Below are positions 55,576-64,000 of a stretch of DNA of 64,000 bases, piece after piece (the stretch's first letter is position 1; each line of letters starts with the position of its first letter). The notes under the pieces were generated by a model. That model ran no database searches. It was not told the origin of the DNA and was given only the letters and a program-made list of their open reading frames with translations. A program made the position numbers and the translations under genes. The DNA comes from JARFVT01 sp036677425 (lineage in GTDB: Bacteria > Pseudomonadota > Alphaproteobacteria > UBA8366 > Aestuariispiraceae), in assembly GCA_036677425.1 (NCBI GenBank), contig JARFVT010000013.1:1612001-1676000 (forward strand), written 5' to 3'.

Positions 55576-55914
55576 TCAATCACCTTGACCCGGTTTTTTG
55601 CTGAAATGATCCTGCCATTTATTTGGAATATCTTTCCATTTATCTGCATCGCCTGGCTCTTCGCCTTTCTTGGTGATATTCGGCCATTTTTCTGAATATT
55701 CGCGATTTGGTTCTAACCATTTTTCCGCATCGCTTTCCGTATCTGGTAGAATTGCTTCGGCGGGGCATTCTGGCTCACAAACACCACAATCAATACATTC
55801 ATCTGGATGTATAACCAACATATTTTCACCAACATAAAAACAATCAACGGGGCATACTTCAATGCAATCTTGATATTTACATTTAATGCAATCTTCTGTA
55901 ACCACATCTGTCAT
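55576..55914 (-). CDS. fdxA: seven-iron ferredoxin FdxA
   Basis: A 112-residue ferredoxin with one 3Fe-4S and one 4Fe-4S site in CIKCKYQDCIEVCPVD and CIDCGVCEPECPAEAI. The C-terminal tail (SEKWPNITKKGE) is typical of the alphaproteobacterial FdxA. An electron carrier. AAGGAG lies before the ATG. Confidence 0.95.
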   Translation of the reverse strand: MTDVVTEDCIKCKYQDCIEVCPVDCFYVGENMLVIHPDECIDCGVCEPECPAEAILPDTESDAEKWLEPNREYSEKWPNITKKGEEPGDADKWKDIPNKWQDHFSKKPGQGD

Positions 55915-56072
55915 CTATTAATTCTCCTTACCAAGATTCTAAAGCAGATAAATATGCTCAGATATTACCTTATTATCAAATTATTCATTATATCTTATTT
56001 GATATAAACTTTACTTACAATTATGCAAGATTAATATAATTTTGCCTGTTTAAAAATGATCTGTGATAAATT

Positions 56073-57203
56073 TTATAAAATATCTGGCATGATTGCATAT
56101 ATGGCATCAATTGCTGATGCCCCTAATTTTGCTGATTTCACACTAGACCAGCCCTGAAAATAATCGGGCGCATTATCATTATCTTTAAATGGCATTTCCA
56201 ACGTCATTGCCAATGCGTTATGTGTCGCGGCAATATGACTGCTTGCCATGGTCATATTGGCTTCACCAGCGGCTTTTTTTGGATAGCCATATTGTTGTTG
56301 AAAATCTGGATTAGCTTTTTCAAGCGCATTTTCAAAATCCACCCGTAATTTTATTAATTTATCGCTAATATTGGAAATAGCATCGGCAGATGCGATAAAA
56401 TTATAAGATAAATTCTCATCACCATGCACATCAATACAGAAATCAAGGCCAATTTCTTTCATTTTTTGATTGGTAATAAAAACTTCGGGGCTGCGTTCCA
56501 TCGATGGATTCTGCCATTCGCGATTTAAATTAATACCCGCTGCATTAGTGCGTAAATGACCTAAACGGCTGCCATCTGGATTCATATTGGGTATGATATA
56601 AAAACATGCATGGGATAATATTTCCCTAACCACAGGATCATCATCATCAAGCAAACGGCTGATAAATCCCTCCATCCACCATTCAGCCATGGTTTCGCCA
56701 GGATGTTGTCTGGCGATTGCCCATAATTTTAACGATGCGTTATCACTATCGCCAATTATCAACATATCCATATCATCGCCATCAATGCTTTTACCAATTA
56801 CTTGATGCTGGCAACGAGGATGTAATTGGCTTTGTGCGATTAAATCACGATGCCGTTCCAATGAATATGGGGTGAAATAAGCAAAATAAATTGTATCGGC
56901 TTCGGCTGTGTGGCGAATGGTTAATTCTTCGCCATCATATTCGCTATCGATTCTAAACCATGTTTGCCGGTCATAAGATACACAGGCACGATAGCCATTC
57001 CAGCCGTCAGGGTAAGCCGCTTCATTGGCATTTTCAATGAATATCACAAGATCTTCACCCTTAACGCCATTGATACGAAAATGAAACCATTGAAAAAATT
57101 CACCGCCAGCATCAATATTTATATTAAGGCGAATATTATCCGCGCTTACGGCCTCTATAACCTCAATATTACCAGAATCAAAATTGCTGCTTATTTGTAT
57201 CAT
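56073..57203 (-). CDS. M14 family zinc carboxypeptidase (cytosolic-carboxypeptidase type)
   Basis: A 376-residue peptidase. An N-terminal beta domain (about 1-125) typical of cytosolic carboxypeptidases precedes the M14 domain, with zinc ligands in RQHPGETMAEWW and DVHGDE and the IIPNMNPDGS landmark. No signal peptide. In eukaryotes relatives remove glutamate from tubulin; bacterial substrates are unknown. Confidence 0.92.
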   Translation of the reverse strand: MIQISSNFDSGNIEVIEAVSADNIRLNINIDAGGEFFQWFHFRINGVKGEDLVIFIENANEAAYPDGWNGYRACVSYDRQTWFRIDSEYDGEELTIRHTAEADTIYFAYFTPYSLERHRDLIAQSQLHPRCQHQVIGKSIDGDDMDMLIIGDSDNASLKLWAIARQHPGETMAEWWMEGFISRLLDDDDPVVREILSHACFYIIPNMNPDGSRLGHLRTNAAGINLNREWQNPSMERSPEVFITNQKMKEIGLDFCIDVHGDENLSYNFIASADAISNISDKLIKLRVDFENALEKANPDFQQQYGYPKKAAGEANMTMASSHIAATHNALAMTLEMPFKDNDNAPDYFQGWSSVKSAKLGASAIDAIYAIMPDIL

Positions 57204-57289
57204 AATTTTACCTGCTTTGAATGTAGAATCTATAATTAAGCTTAAAATAACCTTACAATATCAATAATAAAAGCCTTATTTTCAATTAA

Positions 57290-58062
57290 TTACCTGCCAC
57301 CTCGCATATCCATATCGGGGTTAGCGCTTATTTTATGTATCGCCAAATCTGCGCCAAGATATTCTTCTTCCGCGCTTAATCTTATACCCATGGTAATTTT
57401 TAAAATGCCATAGATTATAAAACCAGCAATCGCACCAATGATTAACGCGCCAATTGGGTGGATAATATCCGAACCAGCACAGACGGCAACAAGCCCCGCC
57501 AACGCGCCATTATGAACGAACCCCGGATCATTGCGCCCGATAATTAATGCCGATAAAATGCCGCCGACCATCGCCATTAATGAATTTATCGCGACTAACC
57601 CTGACATACCATCAAGGCTTTGTGCTGACATAACATTAAAACCAAACCAGCCAACGCATAATATCCATGTTCCCAATGCCAAAAATGGTATATTCGATGG
57701 CGGGATGCCAATTATTCTACCGTCTTTATGGTAATGCCCTCGCCTTGCCCCCAATAATATAACCGCGCCCAAGGCCAACCATCCACCAATGGCATGAATG
57801 ACTATTTTCCGTGGCTATCTTGCCTGTTAATATTGCGGCATTAGTAATAAAATTAACACCATAAGCAATAGAGAAGCCGATAAAGAAATAAACGACCGTT
57901 GAAACCGCAAAATCCACTAGAATTTTCACCAAGGAATTGACTTGATTTTTATGCCCTACTGTTCCTGCTTCTAAAAATGCGAAACCAGCATGCATGAAAA
58001 ATACAAGTATTGCACCCCATCAGTATGAAAAAAATATTGGCCTTGGCGGTAATTTCACTCAT
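57290..58062 (-). pseudogene. amt: ammonium transporter, frameshifted and internally deleted
   Basis: Fragments of an Amt permease in three frames. From ATG 58062: MSEITAKANIFFILMG; a one-base gain in a G run near 58022 then shifts to GAILVFFMHAGFAFLEAG; near 57800 the frame breaks again to IVIHAIGGWLALGAVILLGA and on to the normal end at 57290. About 90-100 residues usually between AYGVNF and the VHAIGG block are missing, so the pore cannot form. No glnK accompanies it. Confidence 0.88.
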
Positions 58063-58234
58063 AAATAACTCCATAATTATAATCATATTAATTATATATT
58101 ATATTACAAAAGCCATGCCAGTTTCTAAAAATTATTTTTATGTTATATTTCAAATAGTTATGCTAAATTAACTATTATTCAGATAAGTTAATGATTAAAA
58201 TATATACAGACACAAAAATAAACTTGATTATAAT

Positions 58235-59104
58235 TTAATCACTTTTATCGGTAGTGGTTGAATATATGGTCATATAACTGCCGATAAAAACGATGGCTGC
58301 GCCAACAACGGTTAAAATATCGATTATTTCGTTATAGAATAGAAAGCCTAGCAAAATAATTAATGGCAAGCGCAAAAAATCTATTGGCATAACAGTAGTC
58401 GCATCGGCCAACATGAAGGCACGCGCAATGGAAAAATGCGCGCTTAAGGCAGTTATTGCCAAAATTATGACCCATGGCCATGCCAATAATGATGGCCATA
58501 CCCAATCACCAATGATGGCAATGAAACCAATGGGCAGCTGAATAACCGTCATATAAAATATAATGGTAACGGGGCTGTCCTTGCTATTAGTTAATAATTT
58601 AGTCAGACTATGCGCCATTGCATAACAAAACGCACATAATAATACGGCAAATGATGCAATTGACATGGGTATAATACCCGGCCGCAAAATTATTAATATG
58701 CCAATGAAACCCAATATGACGGCAATTATTTTATAACGATCAATTTTTTCACCCAACATAATCATGGCAATTAACATGATCCATATGGGGGTGGTAAATT
58801 CAATGGCAAATACCTTTGATAATGGCAGCAAAGCAATGCCATAAAACCAACCATATTGACCGCCATAATGTAGAATATTACGGATAAATTGTATGGCGGG
58901 TCTGTTTGTTTTAACTTGCCACCAGCCAGTTTTTTGCAAAATTATCAAAATTATTACTAGCCCTGCGAGGCTTCGGAAAAACAATATTTGAAATATGGTT
59001 AATTCACTTGATAATTCGCGCCCTGAAATCGCCATTGCGCTAAGCGATGCCAAGGCGGCAACCATCCAAAGATAGGCCTTTATCTTGCGTGGTAAATTAA
59101 CCAT
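58235..59104 (-). CDS. DMT family permease (EamA)
   Basis: A 289-residue transporter with ten membrane segments in two EamA repeats (AIEFTTPIWIMLIAMIMLGE and the second-half equivalent). The FFRSLAGLVIILIIL block and general pattern are like S-adenosylmethionine or drug/metabolite exporters of alphaproteobacteria; the substrate is not clear. It lies 12 bases past secA on the same strand. Confidence 0.88.
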   Translation of the reverse strand: MVNLPRKIKAYLWMVAALASLSAMAISGRELSSELTIFQILFFRSLAGLVIILIILQKTGWWQVKTNRPAIQFIRNILHYGGQYGWFYGIALLPLSKVFAIEFTTPIWIMLIAMIMLGEKIDRYKIIAVILGFIGILIILRPGIIPMSIASFAVLLCAFCYAMAHSLTKLLTNSKDSPVTIIFYMTVIQLPIGFIAIIGDWVWPSLLAWPWVIILAITALSAHFSIARAFMLADATTVMPIDFLRLPLIILLGFLFYNEIIDILTVVGAAIVFIGSYMTIYSTTTDKSD

Positions 59105-59116
59105 TATCCATAACTA

Positions 59117-61849
59117 TTAACCATGACAATGTTTATATTTTTTACCCGACCCACAAGGGCATGTGGCGTTTCTTGGTGTTTTATTCCATGTGGCTTGATC
59201 GTTAGGATCAAGGGCACGTCCCGTTGCTTTATGTATTATCCAGCCATCGGGTAAATTATCTTTTGATATATTGCTATTTGCCCGCCTTGCAGCACTGGCG
59301 GTGGCGGGGGTGTCTTCTATTTCGGCTGGTTTAACGCCATTTGAAGAACCAGCAGACTTAGTGCCATTATTTGTGGATAATTCCACATGCGATAAAAGCT
59401 GTGTTACGGAAATACGCAAGCCATCCAATAATGATTCAAACAGATTAAATGCCTCTTGCTTATATTCATTTAACGGGTCGCGTTGGGCATATGCCCGCAG
59501 GCCAACCCCTTGGCGCAAATGATCTAATTGCAGTAAATGTTCTTTCCATGCTTGATCCAATAATTGCAAGACAAGCTGTTGCTCGGCCATTCTCATTATT
59601 TCTGGGCCGAAACGAACGGCTTTTTGTGCCATTTTTTCATTAACAAGCTTGGCTATACGCTGTTGCATTTCTTCATTGGCAATGCCATCTTCGCTTCCCC
59701 AATCTTTAACTGGCAAATCAAGGCCAAAAATTCGCAATATTTCTTCGTGCAAGCCGTGTAAATTCCATTTATCAGACATGGCATTTTTGGGCATTGCATC
59801 ATTTACTGTATCTTCCAATACCTCTTCACGCATATCGGATACAATATCGCCAATATCATCGGCACGCATTAATTCTTTGCGTTGTTCAAAGATAACTTTG
59901 CGCTGGTCATTCATCACATCATCATATTTAAGCAATTGTTTTCTGATTTCAAAATTACGCGCTTCGACCTTTTGCTGTGCTTTTTCTAAGGCCTTATTGA
60001 CCCAAGGATGGATTATCGCTTCACCTTCTTCAAGCCCAAGTTTTTGCAACATCGAATTCATGCGATCCGAACCAAAAATTCGCATTAAATCATCTTCAAG
60101 ACTGACAAAAAACTTTGACCCACCGGGGTCGCCTTGCCGCCCTGCACGACCGCGCAATTGATTGTCAATTCGTCTGCTTTCATGGCGTTCTGTGCCAATC
60201 ATATAAAGACCACCATTTTTAATGACATTCTTTTTATCAGCGGCTATTTCTACGGTGATTTCATCACTTTTAAGGCGGCGTTTATCATCATTTTTAATAT
60301 TTTCTAATTCACGTTCCAATCGCATTTCTAAATTACCGCCAAGCTGAATATCGGTACCTCGCCCCGCCATATTTGTGGCAATAGTTACCGCACCAGATAT
60401 TCCCGCATCGGCGATTATATGGGCTTCTCTGTCATGCTGCCTGGCGTTTAACACTTGATGTTTGATTTTATGTTTTTTTAATGATCTTGATAATTCTTCA
60501 GATCTTTCAATCGAAATAGTGCCAACCAAAACCGGCTGTGATCTATCATAACATTCTTGTACCTGTTTGATTACCGCAATATCACGTTCTTTATTGGTGC
60601 GATAGACCTCATCATCATTATCCTTGCGGGTCATTGGCATATTGGTTGGAATGTCGATCACTTCCAAACTATAAATTTCTTCAAATTCGCCAGCTTCGGT
60701 CATCGCAGTACCCGTCATGCCCGATAATTTTGGATACATGCGGAAATAATTTTGAAAAGTAACCGAGGCCAAAGTTTGATTCTCATTTTGAATCTCAACG
60801 CCTTCTCTGGCTTCTAATGCTTGATGTAGGCCGTCGGAATAACGCCTGCCATCCATCATACGACCGGTAAATTCATCGATGATTATAACTTTGCCATCCT
60901 TGACAATATAATCAACATCCTTGGTGAAAAGATGATGGGCGCGTAATGCCTGATTAATATGATGGACGATGGATATATTATCCATATCATAAAGATTACC
61001 ATCTTTTAATAATTCGGTATAGCGGCGCAACATAATTTCAATATTTTCTGTGCCGACTTCGGTTAAGGTTACCGATTTTTGTTTTTCATCCAATTCAAAA
61101 TCATCGGGGTCTAATTTTGGTATTAAAATATTACATGCCTTATAAAGATCTGAACTATCTTCGGCTTGACCAGATATGATAAGAGGTGTTCTGGCCTCAT
61201 CAATTAAGATACTATCGACCTCATCAACAATGGCAAAATTAAAATCGCGCTGCACCATATGGTCTAAATCAAGTTTCAAATTATCACGTAAATAATCAAA
61301 ACCATATTCATTATTTGTGCCATATGTTATATCACATCGATAAGCTTTTTTACGGGCAATATCATCAATTCCAGGGATAATAACACCAATTGATAACCCA
61401 AGAAAATTATATAACTGCCCCATCCATGCGGCATCTCTGTTGGCTAAATAATCATTAACCGTTACCAAATGCGCCCCTTTGCCAGAAATTGCATTTAAAT
61501 AAATCGCCAAGGTTGCAACCAAGGTCTTACCTTCGCCAGTTTTCATTTCTGCGATATTGCCACTATTTAAAACCATGCCACCGATAAGCTGCACATCAAA
61601 ATGGCGCATGCCCAAGCTACGCACGCTTGCTTCTCTAACCACGGCAAATGCTTCTTCTAAAATTTCATCTTCGCTGGCACCATCTTTAAGCCGTTTACGA
61701 AACTCGTCAGTTTTAGATTTTAATTGATCATCGGATAATTTTTGCAATTCTGGTTCAAACGCATTTATGTTAATAACACGCTTTTGTAATTCTTTGACTA
61801 TGCGGTCATTTGCAGAGCCAAATAAATTTTTAAGAAGTCCACCAATCAT
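59117..61849 (-). CDS. secA: preprotein translocase ATPase SecA
   Basis: A 910-residue motor ATPase. Walker A EMKTGEGKTLVATLA, Walker B FAIVDEVDSILIDEARTPLI, motif VI-like RRIDNQLRGRAGRQGDPGGS, and the C-terminal zinc finger CPCGSGKKYKHCHG are all present, so it is full length. It drives Sec-dependent export with SecYEG and SecB. Confidence 0.98.
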   Translation of the reverse strand: MIGGLLKNLFGSANDRIVKELQKRVININAFEPELQKLSDDQLKSKTDEFRKRLKDGASEDEILEEAFAVVREASVRSLGMRHFDVQLIGGMVLNSGNIAEMKTGEGKTLVATLAIYLNAISGKGAHLVTVNDYLANRDAAWMGQLYNFLGLSIGVIIPGIDDIARKKAYRCDITYGTNNEYGFDYLRDNLKLDLDHMVQRDFNFAIVDEVDSILIDEARTPLIISGQAEDSSDLYKACNILIPKLDPDDFELDEKQKSVTLTEVGTENIEIMLRRYTELLKDGNLYDMDNISIVHHINQALRAHHLFTKDVDYIVKDGKVIIIDEFTGRMMDGRRYSDGLHQALEAREGVEIQNENQTLASVTFQNYFRMYPKLSGMTGTAMTEAGEFEEIYSLEVIDIPTNMPMTRKDNDDEVYRTNKERDIAVIKQVQECYDRSQPVLVGTISIERSEELSRSLKKHKIKHQVLNARQHDREAHIIADAGISGAVTIATNMAGRGTDIQLGGNLEMRLERELENIKNDDKRRLKSDEITVEIAADKKNVIKNGGLYMIGTERHESRRIDNQLRGRAGRQGDPGGSKFFVSLEDDLMRIFGSDRMNSMLQKLGLEEGEAIIHPWVNKALEKAQQKVEARNFEIRKQLLKYDDVMNDQRKVIFEQRKELMRADDIGDIVSDMREEVLEDTVNDAMPKNAMSDKWNLHGLHEEILRIFGLDLPVKDWGSEDGIANEEMQQRIAKLVNEKMAQKAVRFGPEIMRMAEQQLVLQLLDQAWKEHLLQLDHLRQGVGLRAYAQRDPLNEYKQEAFNLFESLLDGLRISVTQLLSHVELSTNNGTKSAGSSNGVKPAEIEDTPATASAARRANSNISKDNLPDGWIIHKATGRALDPNDQATWNKTPRNATCPCGSGKKYKHCHG

Positions 61850-61915
61850 TGAAAAATCCCGGATATTTGAAATTGAGAAATCATTTGAAATTAATAATTA
61901 TCTAACCACAATGAT

Positions 61916-61999
61916 TTAAGATGCCGCAAGCCTTCTGTCAATGCCCATATCAAGCATCAAATTAACCATTGCCAGTTGTTTATTTAAATTATTTATCAT
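61916..61999 (-). CDS. possible 27-aa small protein coupled to gmhA
   Basis: ATG 61999 lies within the last codons of gmhA in another frame, and the 28-codon frame MINNLNKQLAMVNLMLDMGI then DRRLAAS fills the gap before secA. The composition looks coding-like and the overlap allows translational coupling, but no family is recognised and the length gives little support. Confidence 0.25.
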   Translation of the reverse strand: MINNLNKQLAMVNLMLDMGIDRRLAAS

Positions 62000-62582
62000 C
62001 TGGCATCAAGCCTAGCTCTATTTCTAATGCACCACATAGCATATGACCTAATATTATATGCATTTCTTGAATGCGTGCCGTGATATTGCTTGGCACTATT
62101 ATCAATTGATCACAAATATCGATCATTTCACCGCCATCGCGCCCACCAAATCCAATGGCAATCATGCCCGATTCTTTTGCCGCCCTTAAGGCCAGATTAA
62201 CATTATCGCTATTGCCGCTTGTTGATATACCAATGGCGATATCACCATCATTGCCGATGGCCTGAATTTGCCTAGAAAAAATATATTGAAAGCCATAATC
62301 ATTGCCGCATGCGGTTAGATTAGAGCTATCAGTAGTTAAAGCAATCGCCGCAATCGGTGGACGATCTTCGCAATAGCGCACCGCCAGTTCTGTTGCAATA
62401 TGTTGTGCGTCGGCGGCACTGCCACCATTGCCAAATAACATGATTTTTTTGCCCTCATTAATGGCATTAGCGCATATTTTTAATATATTTAAAAAATCAT
62501 CACGGCAATTATCAACCATCATATCAGCAACCGATTGATGGGATAATATTTCTTTATTGAAATAATCATAAATTTTATCCAT
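61989..62582 (-). CDS. gmhA: phosphoheptose isomerase (SIS domain)
   Basis: A 197-residue SIS isomerase converting sedoheptulose-7-phosphate to glycero-manno-heptose-7-phosphate for LPS core. The LFGNGGSAADAQHIATEL motif, IGISTSGNSDNVNLAL and a C-terminal HIILGHMLC are typical of GmhA. ATG 62582 is preferred; the TTG five codons earlier has no better ribosome-binding site. Possibly a DiaA-like paralogue, but length and motifs favour GmhA. Confidence 0.85.
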   Translation of the reverse strand: MDKIYDYFNKEILSHQSVADMMVDNCRDDFLNILKICANAINEGKKIMLFGNGGSAADAQHIATELAVRYCEDRPPIAAIALTTDSSNLTACGNDYGFQYIFSRQIQAIGNDGDIAIGISTSGNSDNVNLALRAAKESGMIAIGFGGRDGGEMIDICDQLIIVPSNITARIQEMHIILGHMLCGALEIELGLMPDDK

Positions 62583-62681
62583 GGCTATAATTAACAATCT
62601 TAATATGATAGTTGCAAGTACAGCTTTTATATAATTGGCATTATTTATAATTTTGGCTTTAAATTTAATATTTTCTCAACT

Positions 62682-63461
62682 ATGCTGCGCCGCATTATGA
62701 TAACATTATCCAAAATTTGCCGTTATCCGGTCAAAGGTCTATCCGCTGATGATTTACAATCAGTAGAATTAACCTGTAATCGCCCTATGCCGCTTGATCG
62801 CAAATGGGGTATCATTCATTCTGCCAGCAGCATTAATTCATCCAATATTGGTTGGGCCGCAAAGAAAAACTTTCTTATATTGGCGCGAGATGAAAAGCTT
62901 GGCTTGATTTCAACCAAATTTGACGAAAATGGCAATATTTTAACAATTTACCGTAAAGGCCGCCAAATTAGCCGTGGCGCACTTGATGACAGCATGGGTA
63001 GGCAAGTGTTGCAGGTTTTTTTGGAGGGTTTTATGCCAAGCGGCGCACGCGGTCATCCAAAAATAATCAATGCCATAGATGAAGATTCTTTTAGTGATAA
63101 ACAAGAAAATTACATCTCAATTGTCAATATGGAATCGCTAAAAGATTTAGAAACTAGAGTTATCAAACAATATATTGATCCGCATCGGTTCCGCTCTAAT
63201 CTATATATTTCAGGTGCAACCGCATGGTCAGAATTAAATTGGGTTGGTAAAAAAATTATTATTGGTGATGTGGAATTAGAAATATCGGCGAAGACAACGC
63301 GCTGTAAGGCAATAAATATTGCGCCTGATACGGGTGCAGTTGATATGAATATACCATTAAATTTACAAAAGGCCTATGGTCATTTAGATTGTGGTATTTA
63401 TGCCAAGGTTATCAAATCTGGTAAAATTTCTATTGATGATGTAATAATTTTAAATGATTAA
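62682..63461 (+). CDS. MOSC domain protein
   Basis: A 259-residue protein: the MOSC N-terminal beta-barrel (ICRYPVKGLSADDLQSVELT) and a MOSC domain with RFRSNLYISG and TTRCKAINIAPDTG, including the conserved Cys that binds molybdenum cofactor sulfur in relatives. Substrate unknown. A start at ATG 62697 (MITLSK) is also possible. It is convergent with cimA. Confidence 0.88.
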   Translation: MLRRIMITLSKICRYPVKGLSADDLQSVELTCNRPMPLDRKWGIIHSASSINSSNIGWAAKKNFLILARDEKLGLISTKFDENGNILTIYRKGRQISRGALDDSMGRQVLQVFLEGFMPSGARGHPKIINAIDEDSFSDKQENYISIVNMESLKDLETRVIKQYIDPHRFRSNLYISGATAWSELNWVGKKIIIGDVELEISAKTTRCKAINIAPDTGAVDMNIPLNLQKAYGHLDCGIYAKVIKSGKISIDDVIILND

Positions 63462-63464
63462 ACT

Positions 63465-64000
63465 TTAACTTTGCTCAGATTTAAAAAGTTTGAAATGATA
63501 AGCATCGCGCAATGCAATATATGACGCATCGATAATATTTGGTGAAACACCGACCGTTGACCAACGAATTCCGCTTGTATCTGAACTTTCAATTACCACT
63601 CTGGTGATCGCATCGGTGCCTGAACTATCGCCATCTGGCTGCATGATACGCACTTTATAATCGACCAATTGCATATCAATCAAATTCGGATAACATTCAA
63701 TCAATGCCTCCCTCATTGCCATATCAAGGGCGTTGACTGGGCCATTGCCCATTGCAACCCGCATGATTTTTTTACCCTCAATACCGACGGTTACTGTTGC
63801 CTCTGATTCTGTAACTAAATCACCGCTCGCGTTACGTCTACGGTCATCCATAACACGAAATCGCTGCATATTAAAATATTCTGGTAATTGGCCTAATATA
63901 CTATGGGCTAATAATTCAAAACTGGCCTCTGCACCGTCATAGCTGTAACCGATAAATTCTTTTTCCTTAAGCAAATCAAGCAATCTAGTTAATTTTTTAT
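63465..64000 (-). CDS. cimA: (R)-citramalate synthase, C-terminal part, cut by the window edge
   Basis: The C-terminal regulatory domain of the CimA/LeuA family: YSYDGAEASFELLAHSILG, DRRRNASGDLVTESEATVTV and NGPVNALDMAMREALIECYP, then the DYKVRIMQP and SSDTSG blocks that bind isoleucine. The frame is open to the window edge, so the catalytic TIM barrel lies beyond it. CimA condenses acetyl-CoA and pyruvate to citramalate for isoleucine synthesis. The citramalate-type (not 2-isopropylmalate) call rests on the DRRRN and SSDTSG blocks. Confidence 0.88.
   Translation of the reverse strand, partial: KKLTRLLDLLKEKEFIGYSYDGAEASFELLAHSILGQLPEYFNMQRFRVMDDRRRNASGDLVTESEATVTVGIEGKKIMRVAMGNGPVNALDMAMREALIECYPNLIDMQLVDYKVRIMQPDGDSSGTDAITRVVIESSDTSGIRWSTVGVSPNIIDASYIALRDAYHFKLFKSEQS

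Noticed and set aside
1..64000. Genome-wide recoding of TAA
   Set aside because: Most intact genes here end in TAA (for example pckA, mreC, mreD, clpA), so TAA functions as a stop.
1..64000. tRNA, rRNA, CRISPR or prophage
   Set aside because: No T-loop-like GGTTCGAATCC in gaps, no rRNA blocks, no spaced direct repeats, no phage structural genes.

Overview
The window is a dense, AT-rich bacterial chromosome segment of about 70 genes on both strands. Gene content and order point to an alphaproteobacterium: methyltransferase/comF/grxC/nitrilase/DUF1178; argJ-mutT; nagZ-SPOR-argS-dgt divergent from erpA-xthA; an FdxA-type ferredoxin, ELM1 family protein, DUF1192, DUF2937, DUF3501 and a BioC/NDUFAF5-like methyltransferase. 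The low GC and the presence of CheW and a chemoreceptor suggest a SAR116/Rhodospirillales-like lineage. The species is not identifiable from sequence alone. No tRNA, rRNA, CRISPR array or prophage was seen.

Layout: 1-2.6 kb is a scarred edge with an IS30-family transposase remnant, a rhodanese tail, a 450-aa orphan gene with a decayed copy of its own 3' end, a Sel1 protein and a short GC-rich repeat. 2.6-14 kb holds pckA, the comF/grxC/nitrilase/DUF1178 block, two methyltransferases, mutT, argJ, a parvulin isomerase, a LysR regulator and an ELM1-like protein. 14-21 kb holds an Lrp regulator, a DUF1127 protein and the cell-shape operon mreB-mreC-mreD-mrdA-rodA. 21-31.5 kb holds a hydrolase, metY (with a structured intergenic region upstream), 3-hydroxybutyrate dehydrogenase, a DUF1192 gene with an in-frame minisatellite, a quinone oxidoreductase, clpS-clpA and a large AsmA-like protein. 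32-42 kb holds cheW, a small unknown gene, TerB, an AEC transporter and a peroxide-defence neighbourhood (iron-sulfur oxidoreductase, rubrerythrin, OxyR, KatG, DUF3501, then a soluble CZB chemoreceptor). 42-43.1 kb is gene-poor and carries a 271-bp element with perfect 23-bp terminal inverted repeats. 43-64 kb is mostly housekeeping: nagZ, SPOR, argS, dgt, erpA, xthA, rsmD, rluB, tadA, a 909-aa TipN-like coiled-coil membrane protein, upp, fdxA, an M14 peptidase, a broken amt, a DMT permease, secA, gmhA, a MOSC protein and a truncated cimA.

Functionally the window links envelope growth (MreBCD, PBP2, RodA, NagZ, SPOR), protein export and quality control (SecA, parvulin, ClpSA), peroxide defence, and biosynthesis (ArgJ, MetY, CimA, GmhA, PckA).

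The most notable pattern is decay of otherwise conserved genes. DUF1178, comF and dgt are each interrupted by exactly one in-frame TAA, after which the frame stays open and family-like to the natural end. amt carries two frame disruptions and an internal deletion. Together with the IS scar, the MITE-like element and duplicated gene tails (orphan gene, clpA), this suggests recent or continuing gene loss, unless the stops are sequence errors. The best candidate for an under-described functional unit is the OxyR/KatG/rubrerythrin/HdrD-like/DUF3501 neighbourhood beside a CZB chemoreceptor.
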